A stretch of DNA of 64,000 nucleotides from Oceanicaulis sp. BBD 1991-10 (GCA_001657295.1 LYSW01000006.1:1-64000), one strand, 5' to 3'; shown: positions 35,539-44,751, counted from the stretch's first letter. Notes: a model not told the origin generated them from the sequence alone. Translations and numbers: made by a program.

Positions 35539-36582
35539 CTACTCCGCCGCCCCGTCTCCATAGTAATGCGCTAGCAACCGCCCGGCGTCGCTGACAATCG
35601 CCTCGACATGGTCGGCGATGGCGGGATGGGCGGCGTGGTCGGGATAAGAGAAATAGCGCTGGATCGACTCAATCGCCCGGCGCTGCGGTTTCACTTCATA
35701 GCCCAGCTCGGCGCTCATCCGGTCATAATGCGCCACCACGCCGGCAAAGCCGCGCTCGCGCAAATCCGGCATGGAGAGGTGATAGCCGGCGAACACGCTC
35801 ATAAGCCCGTTATGCATGCCAACAAGCGGCACCGCGCGGTGGTCGAGATGGGCCTCAAATCCGAGGTGATGGCGCAGCGTGCCCGGCGCGACTGCGTCGA
35901 GGACTTCGACCATCTCGTCAAAGGGCGCGCGGACCCGGTGATACTCTTCTCCGCCCAAGCTCATATAAAGCACTCGGCTGCGCCCCTCGCCGATCCGCGC
36001 GCCGCGCGACCGCACCGCCTCGATCATGGGCGGGCCATGGTGAAAGGACGGGCTGAGCGCGAGATAGGCGTCAAAGGCGTCCGGCGCTTCAAGCAGCGCG
36101 TAGGTGGTGAACAGACCGGCGAGCGAGTGTCCGATCAGGATGCGCGAGGGATGGGTGCGGTAGCGCGCCTCCAGATGCGGCGCCAGCTCCTCGGTCAGGA
36201 AACGCAAGAATCGGTCCGCACGCGGGCTCGGTTCCGCGCCGTCAAACGGCACGTATTCCGCATTGCCTATAGAGCCGCCGGCATGGGGCACGCCGACCAC
36301 AATCAGCGGCGGGATGGCGCCCTTGTCTGCAAGATACTCAGCCAGGTGCACCGCCAGATCGAAATTCTCGTCGCGGTTTAAGACATAGAGGACCGGATAG
36401 CGCTCGGTGCTGTTGTCATAATCCGACGGCGTGTGGACGAAGATGCGCCGCTCTTCGGAGAGGATCGCCGAAGCGATGGAGCGGGCTTCAGGACGCTCGC
36501 CGGCGACCGGATCTAAAGTCTGCGCCACAGCAGGGCTGACCAACCCGCAGGCCATGACAAAAGCCGTCAGGAATTTACGCAT
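35539..36582 (-). CDS. Secreted alpha/beta-hydrolase (esterase D/Fes-like)
   Basis: A 347-residue exported protein with a signal peptide (about 1-20, ending AVAQ), the esterase strand RIFVHTPSDY, RYPVLYVLNRDENFD, VVGVPHAGG and the nucleophile elbow GHSLAGLFTTYALL. A C-terminal helical tail extends beyond the usual domain. The putative-esterase family hydrolyses siderophore or other esters; the substrate here is not identifiable. It ends 3 nt from gltX, convergent. Confidence 0.85.
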   Translation of the reverse strand: MRKFLTAFVMACGLVSPAVAQTLDPVAGERPEARSIASAILSEERRIFVHTPSDYDNSTERYPVLYVLNRDENFDLAVHLAEYLADKGAIPPLIVVGVPHAGGSIGNAEYVPFDGAEPSPRADRFLRFLTEELAPHLEARYRTHPSRILIGHSLAGLFTTYALLEAPDAFDAYLALSPSFHHGPPMIEAVRSRGARIGEGRSRVLYMSLGGEEYHRVRAPFDEMVEVLDAVAPGTLRHHLGFEAHLDHRAVPLVGMHNGLMSVFAGYHLSMPDLRERGFAGVVAHYDRMSAELGYEVKPQRRAIESIQRYFSYPDHAAHPAIADHVEAIVSDAGRLLAHYYGDGAAE

Positions 36583-36660
36583 AGTTTCACTCCCGCCTTC
36601 TTTGGAAGGCTGTTTGATGGGTCGAGGGTTTAAGAAAGAAGCGGGGCTGGCCGCGCTGCG

Positions 36661-38268
36661 TCAGCTTGGCCCGGCCCGCATCCCTGGCGCGTAGATCAGA
36701 TGTCCCCGCCCCAAGCGTCCGGCTTCAAAGGCAGCATTGGTCATTTCCATTTCGGGCGGTCCGCCGTCGGCGCGCCGCCGTTCGACCGGCGCATCGAGCA
36801 GGAGGTCCGCGCCATGGCGCACCAGCATGTCGGCCGCCTCCGCCTGGCCGGCGGTGATGGCGGCGATCAAGGCTGTGCCTTCATCTTCGATGACCAGATT
36901 AGGGTCCGCGCCGCGGTCGAGCAGCCGGAGCATCACGGCCACATGGCCTTGCTGGGACGCGATGGAGAGCGGGCTGGAATCACCTTCAGCCACCCGGGCA
37001 TTAGGAAGGGCGCCGGCCTCTAAAAGCCGCTCGACTGAAGGCAGATGCCCGCCTTGAGCCGCAACATAGAGCGGAAATCCCCGGCCCCGGACAGACAGAT
37101 TGGCGTCGGCGCCCCGCGCGATCAGCAGATCGATCACGGCGATATGGCCATTTTGCGCCGCCGCGACCAAAGGCGACCCGCTGGGCGGCAGATTGACATT
37201 CGGATCCGCCCCCACCGCCAGCCAATGGGCGACCGCGTCCAAATCGCCGTTCGCCGCAGCGTTGAGCAGCGCCCGGTCCTGGGGCGCCGCGAGCCCCGCG
37301 GCCGCCTGCTCCAAGCGACCTATCGGATCAGCCGCGCCGACCAATAAACCTGCGCCGAGCGCGCCGCTGAGACCAACGGCGATCACAACAGCCAGCCAAG
37401 TGCGCCCCGGACCGCTCTGACGAGCGCCGGACGCGATGCGGCGTAACCGGGCTTGCAACAGCCCCCCGAACATCGAGGGCCACAACACACCGTCCCGATA
37501 GCCGATGGCGTGAGCCTGTTGTTTGACCAGCAGGCGTGCATAGGCCGGCCGGTTCTTGGGATGACGCGCCAGGACGCGGGCGTCGCAGCGTGTCTCCTGA
37601 TCCTGGCGCACGCCGCGCGCCGCCAGATGGACCAGCGGATTGAACCAATAGACGCCCTGCACCAGCGCGATCGCAGCGTTTACAAAGCGGTCGCTGGCCT
37701 GGAGATGGCCACGCTCATGGGCGAGGATAAGCGCACGCTCTTCAGGTCCATAGCGCTGATCGAAGTCTGACGGAACGATGATCTTCGGGCGCAGCACGCC
37801 GACAAGGGCCGGGCCGCTGGTCCGGTCAGAGGCGCGGTAATACCCCCCGTCCTCTTGCGTCAGCGGGGCCGCGCGTCGTTCGAACGTCAACTGGCGCGCG
37901 CCGGCGAGGCTGAACCAGCCCGCAGCGCCAAGCATCCAAATCCAAAGCCAGACCGCCGGCTGCGCGGCCGCCGCCGCAAGGGCTTGCGGGGCGGTCTCAG
38001 CGACCACGGCGGGCTGCGCCTCCGGCAGCAAAGCGGACACGGATGCATCGATACCGGCTGGCGACACCGCCGGCGCAACCTCCGCCCCGGCCCAAAGCAG
38101 GGGCGCTAAGAGCGCGACAAAGCCAGTCGCCGGCGCGCACATCCACAGGCCATAGCCCCAAGCCGCCGGCATCCGGTCACCAAGCCCGATCCGGAGGATG
38201 AGCAGACCTGCAATCGCCGCGCTCAGGCCCAAGCCGAACAAGACCAATGCGTCCAAGAGCTCAGCCAT
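36661..38268 (-). CDS. BlaR1/MecR1-type M56 peptidase with ankyrin-repeat C-terminus
   Basis: A 535-residue membrane protein. Helices lie at about 8-28, 35-60, 105-122 and 290-312. The metallopeptidase motif HERGH (184-188), the WFNPLVHLA segment and the later ETRCDARVL ligand segment identify family M56. Instead of the usual beta-lactam sensor domain, residues about 333-492 are four or five ankyrin repeats (HWLAVGADPN, DLLIARGADAN, RLLDRGADPNL), which by topology may lie in the periplasm. M56 proteins cleave or relieve a BlaI repressor on stimulation. It overlaps the blaI-type gene by 8 nt. Confidence 0.85.
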   Translation of the reverse strand: MAELLDALVLFGLGLSAAIAGLLILRIGLGDRMPAAWGYGLWMCAPATGFVALLAPLLWAGAEVAPAVSPAGIDASVSALLPEAQPAVVAETAPQALAAAAAQPAVWLWIWMLGAAGWFSLAGARQLTFERRAAPLTQEDGGYYRASDRTSGPALVGVLRPKIIVPSDFDQRYGPEERALILAHERGHLQASDRFVNAAIALVQGVYWFNPLVHLAARGVRQDQETRCDARVLARHPKNRPAYARLLVKQQAHAIGYRDGVLWPSMFGGLLQARLRRIASGARQSGPGRTWLAVVIAVGLSGALGAGLLVGAADPIGRLEQAAAGLAAPQDRALLNAAANGDLDAVAHWLAVGADPNVNLPPSGSPLVAAAQNGHIAVIDLLIARGADANLSVRGRGFPLYVAAQGGHLPSVERLLEAGALPNARVAEGDSSPLSIASQQGHVAVMLRLLDRGADPNLVIEDEGTALIAAITAGQAEAADMLVRHGADLLLDAPVERRRADGGPPEMEMTNAAFEAGRLGRGHLIYAPGMRAGPS

Positions 38269-38638
38269 CCTCAGCCTCGATCTCTTCGATCAGCCGTTTC
38301 AGCTCGGCGATGTCGGCGTCGCTGAGCTTTTGCTGTTTGGACAGGTGAGACACGAAAGGCGCAAGCTCGCCGTCAAACAGTCGGTCCAGAAAGCTGCCGC
38401 TTTCTTCCGCCAGATAGGCGTCCCGCGCCAGAACCGGCGCGTATTGATAGCGGCGCTCGACGCGCTCTGCGCTAACGACCCCTTTCTTCAGAAGCCGGTT
38501 GAGCAGGGTACGCACCGTCGCCGGTTCCCACTCATTGGGCCGCGCCACGGCCTCGACGACATCGTCCGCCGATAGGGGCGACCGGCGCCAGAGCGCCTCC
38601 ATCACAATCCGTTCCGCTTCGCTAATCCGCGCCGTCAT
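38261..38638 (-). CDS. BlaI/MecI/CopY-type repressor
   Basis: A 125-residue winged-helix protein: ISEAERIVMEALWRRSPLSADDVVEAV, the recognition region WEPATVRTLLNRLLKKGVV, then a dimerisation helix segment. In this family the repressor is cleaved or inactivated after its partner M56 protease is triggered. The gene overlaps the M56-ankyrin gene. Two TACAnnTGTA boxes lie 18-41 bp upstream of its start, consistent with autoregulation. Confidence 0.93.
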   Translation of the reverse strand: MTARISEAERIVMEALWRRSPLSADDVVEAVARPNEWEPATVRTLLNRLLKKGVVSAERVERRYQYAPVLARDAYLAEESGSFLDRLFDGELAPFVSHLSKQQKLSDADIAELKRLIEEIEAEDG

Positions 38639-38655
38639 CGCGCCGCAACCTCTTT

Positions 38656-38679
38656 TACAAGTGTAATATTACATATGTA
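38656..38679. promoter_or_regulatory. Double TACAnnTGTA operator for BlaI-type repressor
   Basis: TACAAGTGTA (38656-38665) and TACATATGTA (38670-38679) are spaced by 4 bp. TACAnnTGTA is the established core of BlaI/MecI operators. The site is 18 bp upstream of the repressor start in a locally AT-rich stretch. Confidence 0.9.
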
Positions 38680-38747
38680 AAAGCATATGGCTGGGTGCAT
38701 GTCAACGCGGGCAAGCGGTTGGACAGAGGAAGGCCCCCTTCCTGAAA

Positions 38748-38843
38748 TCCCGGACATGCGCGGCGCCGATCCGGGACCTTGTTCGGGCCTTAGCGCTTAA
38801 CGCGGAGGAAGGCCCGGCTCTGCACCCCGGATCAGGTCCGGGG
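38748..38843. repeat. REP-like block of palindromes
   Basis: TCCCGGA/TCCGGGA (38748-38754, 38770-38776) and CCCCGGA/TCCGGGG (38825-38831, 38837-38843) form strong hairpins in the region between the blaI operator and the gor stop. Other palindromes with the same core occur at 7181-7198 and 40353-40383. Confidence 0.55.
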
Positions 38844-38863
38844 CTTGGCCAGGGTTTCAGACC

Positions 38864-40264
38864 CTACTCCGCCGCCGCCAATTCCGGAGGGGTCCATTTC
38901 TCACGCATCGTGACCAGCTCTTCCGCGACGGTCGGATGCACCGCGCAAGTGGCGTCGAACTGGTCCTTGGTCAGACCGGCTTTGACGGCGATGCCGATGG
39001 CCTGGATGATTTCCGGGCTGTCGTCGCCGACCATGTGCACGCCGACCACGACCTGATCTTCGGCGCGCACCACCAGCTTCATCATCATGCGCGAGCGCGC
39101 CTCGGTGAGCATGTATTTCATCGGGGTGAAATTGGTCTTGTAGATATCCACCCGGCCGTACGCCTTGCGCGCTTCGACTTCGGACAGCCCCACCGTGCCG
39201 ACGGGCGGCTGGGTGAAGACGGCGCTGGCGATGGTCTCATGATCATAGCCGCGCGGCTTGCCGCCGAAAACGGTGTCGGCGAAGGCCGCGCCCTCCCGGA
39301 TCGCCACCGGCGTTAAGTTCACCCGGTTGGTGACATCGCCCACCGCATAGATGTGATCGATATTGGTTTTGGAGTATTCGTCCAACTTCACCGCGCCGAT
39401 TTCGTCCAGCTCGACCCCGGCGGTCTCAAGACCCAGACCTTTGGTGTAGGGGTCGCGGCCGATGGCGAAGACGACCTCGTCGACATCGACAAGCTCGTCG
39501 CCATTTTCCAGATAGACGGTCTTGCGGCCGGTCTTTTCGTCCTCGGTGATTTTTTCGAACACCGTGCCGGTGATCACCCGCACGCCGGACATTTTCAGAC
39601 CTTCATGCACGGCGATGCGCACATCCTCGTCAAAGCCGCGCAGCACGGTGTCGCGCCGGTAGACCAGGCAGGTCTTCACGCCGAGCCCGGCGAAAACCTG
39701 CGCGAACTCGCAGGCGATGTAGCCGCCGCCGGCGATGACGATGTGTTCAGGCAGTTTTCTGAGATGAAACAGCTCGTTGGAGGTGATGGCGTGCTCCACC
39801 CCGTCCAGCGACCAGTCTTTGTTCGGCGCGCCGCCGGTGGCGATCAGAATATGTTTGGCCGTGACGATGCGGTCTTCTTTCACCAACCGGATCTGGTGCG
39901 GGCCGACCAGCTCGGCGCGGTCATGGATCAGCTCCACGCCCGCATTGGCGAGATTGCGCGAATAGATGCCGGAGAGGCGGTCGACTTCAGCATTCATCGC
40001 ATCGCGGAAGGTCGGCCAGTCGAATGACACGCTGTCCGCGCGCCAGCCATAGCCTTCGGCCTGCTTGAAGGCTTTGCCGTAGCCGGAGGCGTAGACCATG
40101 AATTTCTTCGGCACGCAGCCGCGGATCACGCAAGTCCCGCCCGGCCGGTGCTCTTCCGCGACCGCGACCCGCGCGCCCATCAGGGACGACAGGCGCGAGG
40201 CCCGCACCCCGCCGGAGCCGGCGCCGATGGTGAAGAGGTCGTAGTCGAATTCGGGGTCGGTCAT
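38864..40264 (-). CDS. gor: Glutathione-disulfide reductase
   Basis: A 466-residue FAD flavoprotein. FAD-binding GAGSGGVRAS, redox pair Cys45/Cys50 in GGTCVIRGCVPKK, NADPH-binding VIAGGGYIACEFAQVFAGLG, AVGDVTNRVNLTPVAI, and the C-terminal His-Glu (CAVHPTVAEELV) are all present. It keeps glutathione reduced. The length is usual. A repeat block lies downstream and a palindrome upstream. Confidence 0.94.
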   Translation of the reverse strand: MTDPEFDYDLFTIGAGSGGVRASRLSSLMGARVAVAEEHRPGGTCVIRGCVPKKFMVYASGYGKAFKQAEGYGWRADSVSFDWPTFRDAMNAEVDRLSGIYSRNLANAGVELIHDRAELVGPHQIRLVKEDRIVTAKHILIATGGAPNKDWSLDGVEHAITSNELFHLRKLPEHIVIAGGGYIACEFAQVFAGLGVKTCLVYRRDTVLRGFDEDVRIAVHEGLKMSGVRVITGTVFEKITEDEKTGRKTVYLENGDELVDVDEVVFAIGRDPYTKGLGLETAGVELDEIGAVKLDEYSKTNIDHIYAVGDVTNRVNLTPVAIREGAAFADTVFGGKPRGYDHETIASAVFTQPPVGTVGLSEVEARKAYGRVDIYKTNFTPMKYMLTEARSRMMMKLVVRAEDQVVVGVHMVGDDSPEIIQAIGIAVKAGLTKDQFDATCAVHPTVAEELVTMREKWTPPELAAAE

Positions 40265-40352
40265 GGCGCGGCTCTATGGCTTGAAAACGAGAGCCCTCAT
40301 GTGCGCTTGGACGCGCTTAAGGTCAAATCACAGGGGTGTGGGGCAATTGATT

Positions 40353-40383
40353 TGTCATCCCCCGGCTTGCCCGGACAATGACA
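40353..40383. repeat. Palindromic intergenic element
   Basis: TGTCAT (40353-40358) and ATGACA (40378-40383) enclose CCGG-containing arms. The ends match those of the element at 9635-9712. It lies between rpiA and gor, just before a 12-C tract. Confidence 0.5.
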
Positions 40384-40387
40384 GGCG

Positions 40388-40399
40388 CCCCCCCCCCCC
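40388..40399. repeat. Poly-C tract of 12 bases at the end of rpiA
   Basis: Twelve consecutive C residues (G on the coding strand) start at the last base of the rpiA stop codon. Such tracts are prone to slippage and to sequencing error; here it lies outside the reading frame and has no obvious effect on RpiA. Confidence 0.85.
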
Positions 40400-41106
40400 T
40401 AAAGCTCCATCACCCGCGCGCCGCCGTCTTCGCCGACGATCAACACACGCGCGAGATCGATGAAGAGGCCGTGCTCGACCACGCCGGGGATTTCAGAGAG
40501 GTATTCGGCGGCGTCATCGGCGTCCGGCAGACGTCCGCACGCGCAGTCGAGGATATAATTGCCGCCATCGGTCAGGAAGGGATCGAGCCCGTCGCCCTTG
40601 CGGCGCAGATTGATGTCCGGGTTCTTCACACCGGCGGCGCGCAGGGCGTCGAAGACTTTCTTGGCGGTGATGGTGAAGGCGAAGGGATCAACCTCGACCG
40701 GCAGCGGAAAAGCGCCCAGATCGGAGACCAGCTTGGTCTCGTCGACCACCACGACCATCAAATCCGAGGCGTTGGCGATGATTTTCTCGCGCAACAAGCA
40801 CCCCCCGCCGCCCTTGATCAGGCGAAACCGGCCGTCGACCTCGTCGGCGCCGTCCACCGTCAAATCAATGCGCGAGGCCTGATCGACCGGGATAAGCGGC
40901 ACGCCGACCTCGCGCGCCAGCGCCGCGGTGTTTTCCGAGGTCGGCACGCCCTGGATCTGCTCCAGCGCGCCGGACGCCAGCGCCTCGCCGAGCTGGGCGA
41001 CGAACAGCTCCGCCGTCGAACCCGAGCCGAGCCCAAGGATCATGCCGCTTTCGACAAAGTCGAGCGCCGCGGCGGCGGCGAGGGCTTTTTGCTCCGACGC
41101 GCTCAT
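40399..41106 (-). CDS. rpiA: Ribose-5-phosphate isomerase A
   Basis: A 235-residue RpiA: ILGLGSGSTAELFV near the N-terminus, LTVDGADEVDGRFRLIKGGGGCLLREK (catalytic region, Asp and Lys/Glu residues), DSGNYILD-type strand as DGGNYILDCA, and the C-terminal EHGLFI. It interconverts ribose 5-phosphate and ribulose 5-phosphate in the pentose phosphate pathway. Its ATG overlaps the gabD-type stop (41103-41106), so the two are coupled. Confidence 0.95.
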   Translation of the reverse strand: MSASEQKALAAAAALDFVESGMILGLGSGSTAELFVAQLGEALASGALEQIQGVPTSENTAALAREVGVPLIPVDQASRIDLTVDGADEVDGRFRLIKGGGGCLLREKIIANASDLMVVVVDETKLVSDLGAFPLPVEVDPFAFTITAKKVFDALRAAGVKNPDINLRRKGDGLDPFLTDGGNYILDCACGRLPDADDAAEYLSEIPGVVEHGLFIDLARVLIVGEDGGARVMEL

Positions 41107-42578
41107 GCGTCGACCCCGCCCAGCAGCACGAATTTCAACTCTGTGAATTCTTCAACGCCCCATTTGCCGCCTTCGCGGCCGATGCCGGATTCCTTGACCC
41201 CGCCGAACGGCGTGGCGGGCGAACCGACCATGGGGGCGTTGACGCCGACCATGCCGAAATCGAGCCCTTCGGTCAGGCGGTGCACCCGGCCGACATCGCG
41301 CGTGTAGACATAGGCCGCCAGGCCATAGGGCGTGTCATTGGCGAGCCGGATCATCTCCTTTTCGCTGCTGGCCCGATAGACCGAGGCGACCGGCCCGAAG
41401 ATTTCATTATTGGCGATATCCAGGCCGTAATTCTCACCGCTTTCAATCAGGGTCGGCGCATAAAACGCGCCGCCCAATTCCTCGGCCAGAGGCGCCCCGC
41501 CATGCACGATGCGGGCGCCCTTTGCGCGGGCGTCCTGAACCAGGTTGTCGACCCGCGCCACCGCTTCATCATGGATCAGCGGGCCGACCTGCACGCCGCC
41601 GTCAAAGCCCGAGCCGACCTTAAGCTTTTCCATGCGGGCGGAGATCGCGGCGATCAGCGGATCGGCGATCCCCTCCTGGGCGATGATGCGATTGGCGGAC
41701 ACGCAAGTCTGACCGGCGGCGCGGAATTTCGACGCGATCACGCCGTCGGCCGCGGCCTCCACGTCCGCGTCATCCATGACGATGAAGGGCGCGTTGCCGC
41801 CGAGCTCGAGCGAGACCCGCTTCACCCCGTCTGCGGCCTGACGCATCAAGAGCTTGCCGACGCTCGTCGATCCTGTGAAGCCGACCATGCGCACCACGTC
41901 GGAACCGGTCAGCACCGGCCCGATCGCTTCCGCTTCGCCGCAGATCACGTTGAACACGCCGTCCGGGAAGCCGGCCTGGCTGGCCAGCTCCGCCAGCGCC
42001 AGCGCGGAGAGCGGCGTCTCCGGCGCCGGCTTGACGACCACCGCGCAGCCGGCCGCCAGGGCCGGAGCGCATTTACGGGTGATCATGGCGGACGGGAAAT
42101 TCCAAGGCGTGATGCAGGCGACCACGCCAATCGGCTGGTGGATGGTCCAGCCGCGCGTGCCTGGAAACGGCGTCGCCAGGGTTTCGCCGTGCAGGCGCTT
42201 GGCTTCCTCGGCCGACCAGGACACGAAGCCCGCGCCGTAGACCACTTCGCCCTTGGCCTCGGGCAGCGGCTTGCCCATCTCCGCCGTGATCAGAGCGCCC
42301 AGATCGTCCGCGTTTTCGATGATCAGATCATTCCAGCGCTGCACGATGCGCGCGCGCTCGAAAACGCTGGTTTTCTTCCAGACTTCAAACGCCGCCGCGG
42401 CCGCTGCGACCGCCTGGCGGGCGCCGGATTCGCCGACATCGTGGACATCGGCCAGATGCCCGCGATCGGCCGGATTATGGACCTCGAACGTGGTCTCGCC
42501 GCGCACCCATTGTCCATTGATGAAGGACTCGGTTCTAAACAGCGCGGGGTCTTTGAGCCGCTGGGAGAGAGTGGTCAC
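41103..42578 (-). CDS. gabD: NAD(P)-dependent succinate-semialdehyde dehydrogenase
   Basis: A 491-residue aldehyde dehydrogenase: PWNFPSAMITRKCAPALAAG, VGFTGSTSVGKLLM (cofactor), the general base LELGGNAPFIV (Glu), nucleophile AGQTCVSANR (Cys) and EIFGPVASVYR. The N-terminal and KESGIGREGGKWGVEEF end fit the GabD subfamily, so succinate semialdehyde is the likely substrate. The start is GTG 42578 with GGAG 8 nt upstream. It is coupled to rpiA and 21 nt after glmU. Confidence 0.88.
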   Translation of the reverse strand: MTTLSQRLKDPALFRTESFINGQWVRGETTFEVHNPADRGHLADVHDVGESGARQAVAAAAAAFEVWKKTSVFERARIVQRWNDLIIENADDLGALITAEMGKPLPEAKGEVVYGAGFVSWSAEEAKRLHGETLATPFPGTRGWTIHQPIGVVACITPWNFPSAMITRKCAPALAAGCAVVVKPAPETPLSALALAELASQAGFPDGVFNVICGEAEAIGPVLTGSDVVRMVGFTGSTSVGKLLMRQAADGVKRVSLELGGNAPFIVMDDADVEAAADGVIASKFRAAGQTCVSANRIIAQEGIADPLIAAISARMEKLKVGSGFDGGVQVGPLIHDEAVARVDNLVQDARAKGARIVHGGAPLAEELGGAFYAPTLIESGENYGLDIANNEIFGPVASVYRASSEKEMIRLANDTPYGLAAYVYTRDVGRVHRLTEGLDFGMVGVNAPMVGSPATPFGGVKESGIGREGGKWGVEEFTELKFVLLGGVDA

Positions 42579-42599
42579 GGTGTCTGCTCCAGTCAGGGA

Positions 42600-43952
42600 C
42601 TAACCCTGCTTGTCTTTCTTCTTCTGCATGGCTTTGCGGAAACGTGTCGCCCAGCCATCCTTATTCGTCTGCGCGGTGCGGCCCAGGCCCAGGGCGCCCG
42701 GCGGCACGTCACGGGTGACGACCGAGCCGGAGCCGGTCATGGCCCCCTCGCCGATCGTCACCGGCGCGACCAGAGCCGAGTTCGAGCCCACGAAAGCGCC
42801 CTCGCCGACAATCGTCTTGTTCTTGAAGAAGCCGTCATAGTTACAAAAGATCGTGCCGGCGCCGATATTGGCCTTCGCGCCCACCTCGCCATCGCCGATA
42901 TAGGCCAGATGATTGGCTTTGGCGCCCTCGCCGATGCGAGACTTCTTCACTTCCACGAAATTGCCGATCTTGGCGCCGGCTTCGAGCACCGCGCCCGGGC
43001 GCAGGCGGGCATAGGGCCCGACCTCGCAACCGCCCGCCACCTCCGCGCCTTCCAGATGCGAGAAGGCGCGGATCACTGCGCCGGACCGTACGGTGACGCC
43101 TGGGCCGAACACGACGTTGGGCTCGATGATCACATCGGGTTCGACCACGGTGTCATGAGCGAAGAACACCGTGTCCGGCGCGATCAGCGTCACGCCCTCC
43201 ACCATGGCCGCGCGCCGGCGGCGCGCTTGGAAGGCGGCTTCGGCGCCCGCCAGATCGACGCGCGAATTCACGCCCAGCACTTCATCCGCGTCGGCGCGCA
43301 CGGCCTTCGCCGTCAGGCCGCGCCGGCGGGCCAGGGCGACGATATCGGTCAGATAGTATTCGCCTTTAGCGTTGTCGTTGGTGACCTGGGAGAGGAGCTC
43401 GAAAAGCAGCTTGGCGTCGGCCGCGAGGACGCCGGAATTGCACAATCGCACAGCCAGTTGATCCTTGGAGGCGTCCTTGGCCTCGACAATCGCGTCCAGA
43501 TCACCGTCGGCGGATTCGATCAGACGGCCGTAGGCGCCGGGCTCCTCCGGCTCAAAACCAAGCACCGAGACCGCCGCGCCGGCCGACAGCGCGCCGAATA
43601 CGGCGTCGATGGTGGCCGGCTCAATCAGCGGCGTGTCGGCGTAGAGCACGACGGCGTCGCCGTCGAAATCCGCCAAGGCGCCGGCGGCCTGCTTGACCGC
43701 GTCACCCGTGCCTCGGGGCGGATCCTGCAGCGCGGCCGCGGCGCCCGCCGCTCCGGCGCGATCGCGAATCGCCGGCGCATGCGCGCCCCAGACGACGACC
43801 TTGCGACCGGCGCCGACGGCGTCCGCAAGCGCCAGGCTCCAGTCCAGCATCGAACGGCCCGCGACGGCGTGCAGCGGCTTGGCCAGATCGGATTTCATCC
43901 GGCTGCCATGGCCGGCGGCCAGGATGATCGCTGCGCGGGGGCGTTGAGGCAT
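42600..43952 (-). CDS. glmU: Bifunctional UDP-N-acetylglucosamine pyrophosphorylase / glucosamine-1-phosphate acetyltransferase
   Basis: A 450-residue GlmU. The N-terminal nucleotidyltransferase has IILAAGHGSRMKSDLAKPLH (about 8-27) and VLYADTPLI. The C-terminal left-handed helix carries hexapeptide repeats through GYIGDGEVG-like AYIGDGEVGAKANIGAGTI. It makes UDP-GlcNAc for peptidoglycan, lipopolysaccharide and, in these bacteria, holdfast polysaccharide. The leftward neighbours gabD and rpiA follow closely. Confidence 0.94.
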   Translation of the reverse strand: MPQRPRAAIILAAGHGSRMKSDLAKPLHAVAGRSMLDWSLALADAVGAGRKVVVWGAHAPAIRDRAGAAGAAAALQDPPRGTGDAVKQAAGALADFDGDAVVLYADTPLIEPATIDAVFGALSAGAAVSVLGFEPEEPGAYGRLIESADGDLDAIVEAKDASKDQLAVRLCNSGVLAADAKLLFELLSQVTNDNAKGEYYLTDIVALARRRGLTAKAVRADADEVLGVNSRVDLAGAEAAFQARRRRAAMVEGVTLIAPDTVFFAHDTVVEPDVIIEPNVVFGPGVTVRSGAVIRAFSHLEGAEVAGGCEVGPYARLRPGAVLEAGAKIGNFVEVKKSRIGEGAKANHLAYIGDGEVGAKANIGAGTIFCNYDGFFKNKTIVGEGAFVGSNSALVAPVTIGEGAMTGSGSVVTRDVPPGALGLGRTAQTNKDGWATRFRKAMQKKKDKQG

Positions 43953-44055
43953 GGTCGGCTCCGCTTAGAGTCACGGGTTCGCAGGGCGCGTACGCGCGGC
44001 TATAGCCTATCACTTCGCGCCTTGCGACCATCGGCTTGCCACTGGGGTCATCACG

Positions 44056-44751
44056 ATGCCATTTCACAACCTTTCCGGCGCGCGCATCGCCTTTGATCTC
44101 GACGGCACGCTGGTGGATACCGCGCCGGACCTGGTTCGGGCCCTGAACGCGGCGATCACGCCAGCCGGGCTGGACCCTGTTCCGCTGGCCGCCGTGCGCG
44201 CCATGGTGGGGCGCGGGGCGCGGGCGCTGATTTTAAGGGCCTATGAGCGCGCGGGACGCGCCGAGCCCTCGGCGGACGAGACCGCGACGCGCCTGGAGCG
44301 CTTCCTCGACGTCTATGCGGACGGCGTCGCAGACCTGTCCCGCCCCTTTGACGGGGTGGAAGCCGTGCTGGATGCGCTGGGTGAGGCGGGCGCGGAGCTG
44401 TCGATCTGCACCAACAAGCCGGGCTGGCTGGCCAGACCGCTCATGGACGCGCTCAACATGTCGGATCGATTCGTCCGGATCGTGGGGGCGGACGACGCGC
44501 CGGAGAAAAAGCCGGCCGCGATTCATCTTGAAACGGCGCTGGGCGGACCGGCGGATGGCCGCGCCATGCTGATCGGAGATTCGGAGCCGGATGTCGGCGC
44601 CGCGCGGGCGGCGCGCGCGCACAGCCTGATCTTCACGGACGGCTATAGTGAAAAACCGGCCGACGCTCTGGGCGCCGACCGGCTGTTCAAGCATTGGCGG
44701 GAGGCGCCCGGTCTGATCGCCGAGCTGATCCCAAATGCAGAGATCTGCTGA
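44056..44751 (+). CDS. gph: Phosphoglycolate phosphatase (HAD superfamily)
   Basis: A 231-residue HAD phosphatase: motif I FDLDGTLVDTAPDL, motif II ICTNKP (Thr), the Lys in EKKPAAIHLE, and motif III LIGDSEPDVGAARAAR. The length and cap-domain pattern fit phosphoglycolate phosphatase, though related sugar-phosphate substrates cannot be excluded. It starts about 100 bp from glmU, divergently, and its stop abuts that of the next convergent small gene. Confidence 0.85.
   Translation: MPFHNLSGARIAFDLDGTLVDTAPDLVRALNAAITPAGLDPVPLAAVRAMVGRGARALILRAYERAGRAEPSADETATRLERFLDVYADGVADLSRPFDGVEAVLDALGEAGAELSICTNKPGWLARPLMDALNMSDRFVRIVGADDAPEKKPAAIHLETALGGPADGRAMLIGDSEPDVGAARAARAHSLIFTDGYSEKPADALGADRLFKHWREAPGLIAELIPNAEIC

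Noticed and set aside
41280-44096. Long plus-strand open frame opposite gabD and glmU
   Set aside because: It is antisense to two well-identified genes, its translation is His/Arg/Gly-biased with no domain, and the length is explained by codon bias on the opposite strand.
44056-44751. Beta-phosphoglucomutase instead of phosphoglycolate phosphatase
   Set aside because: The cap and motif II pattern fit Gph better, although substrate choice within this HAD group is not certain.
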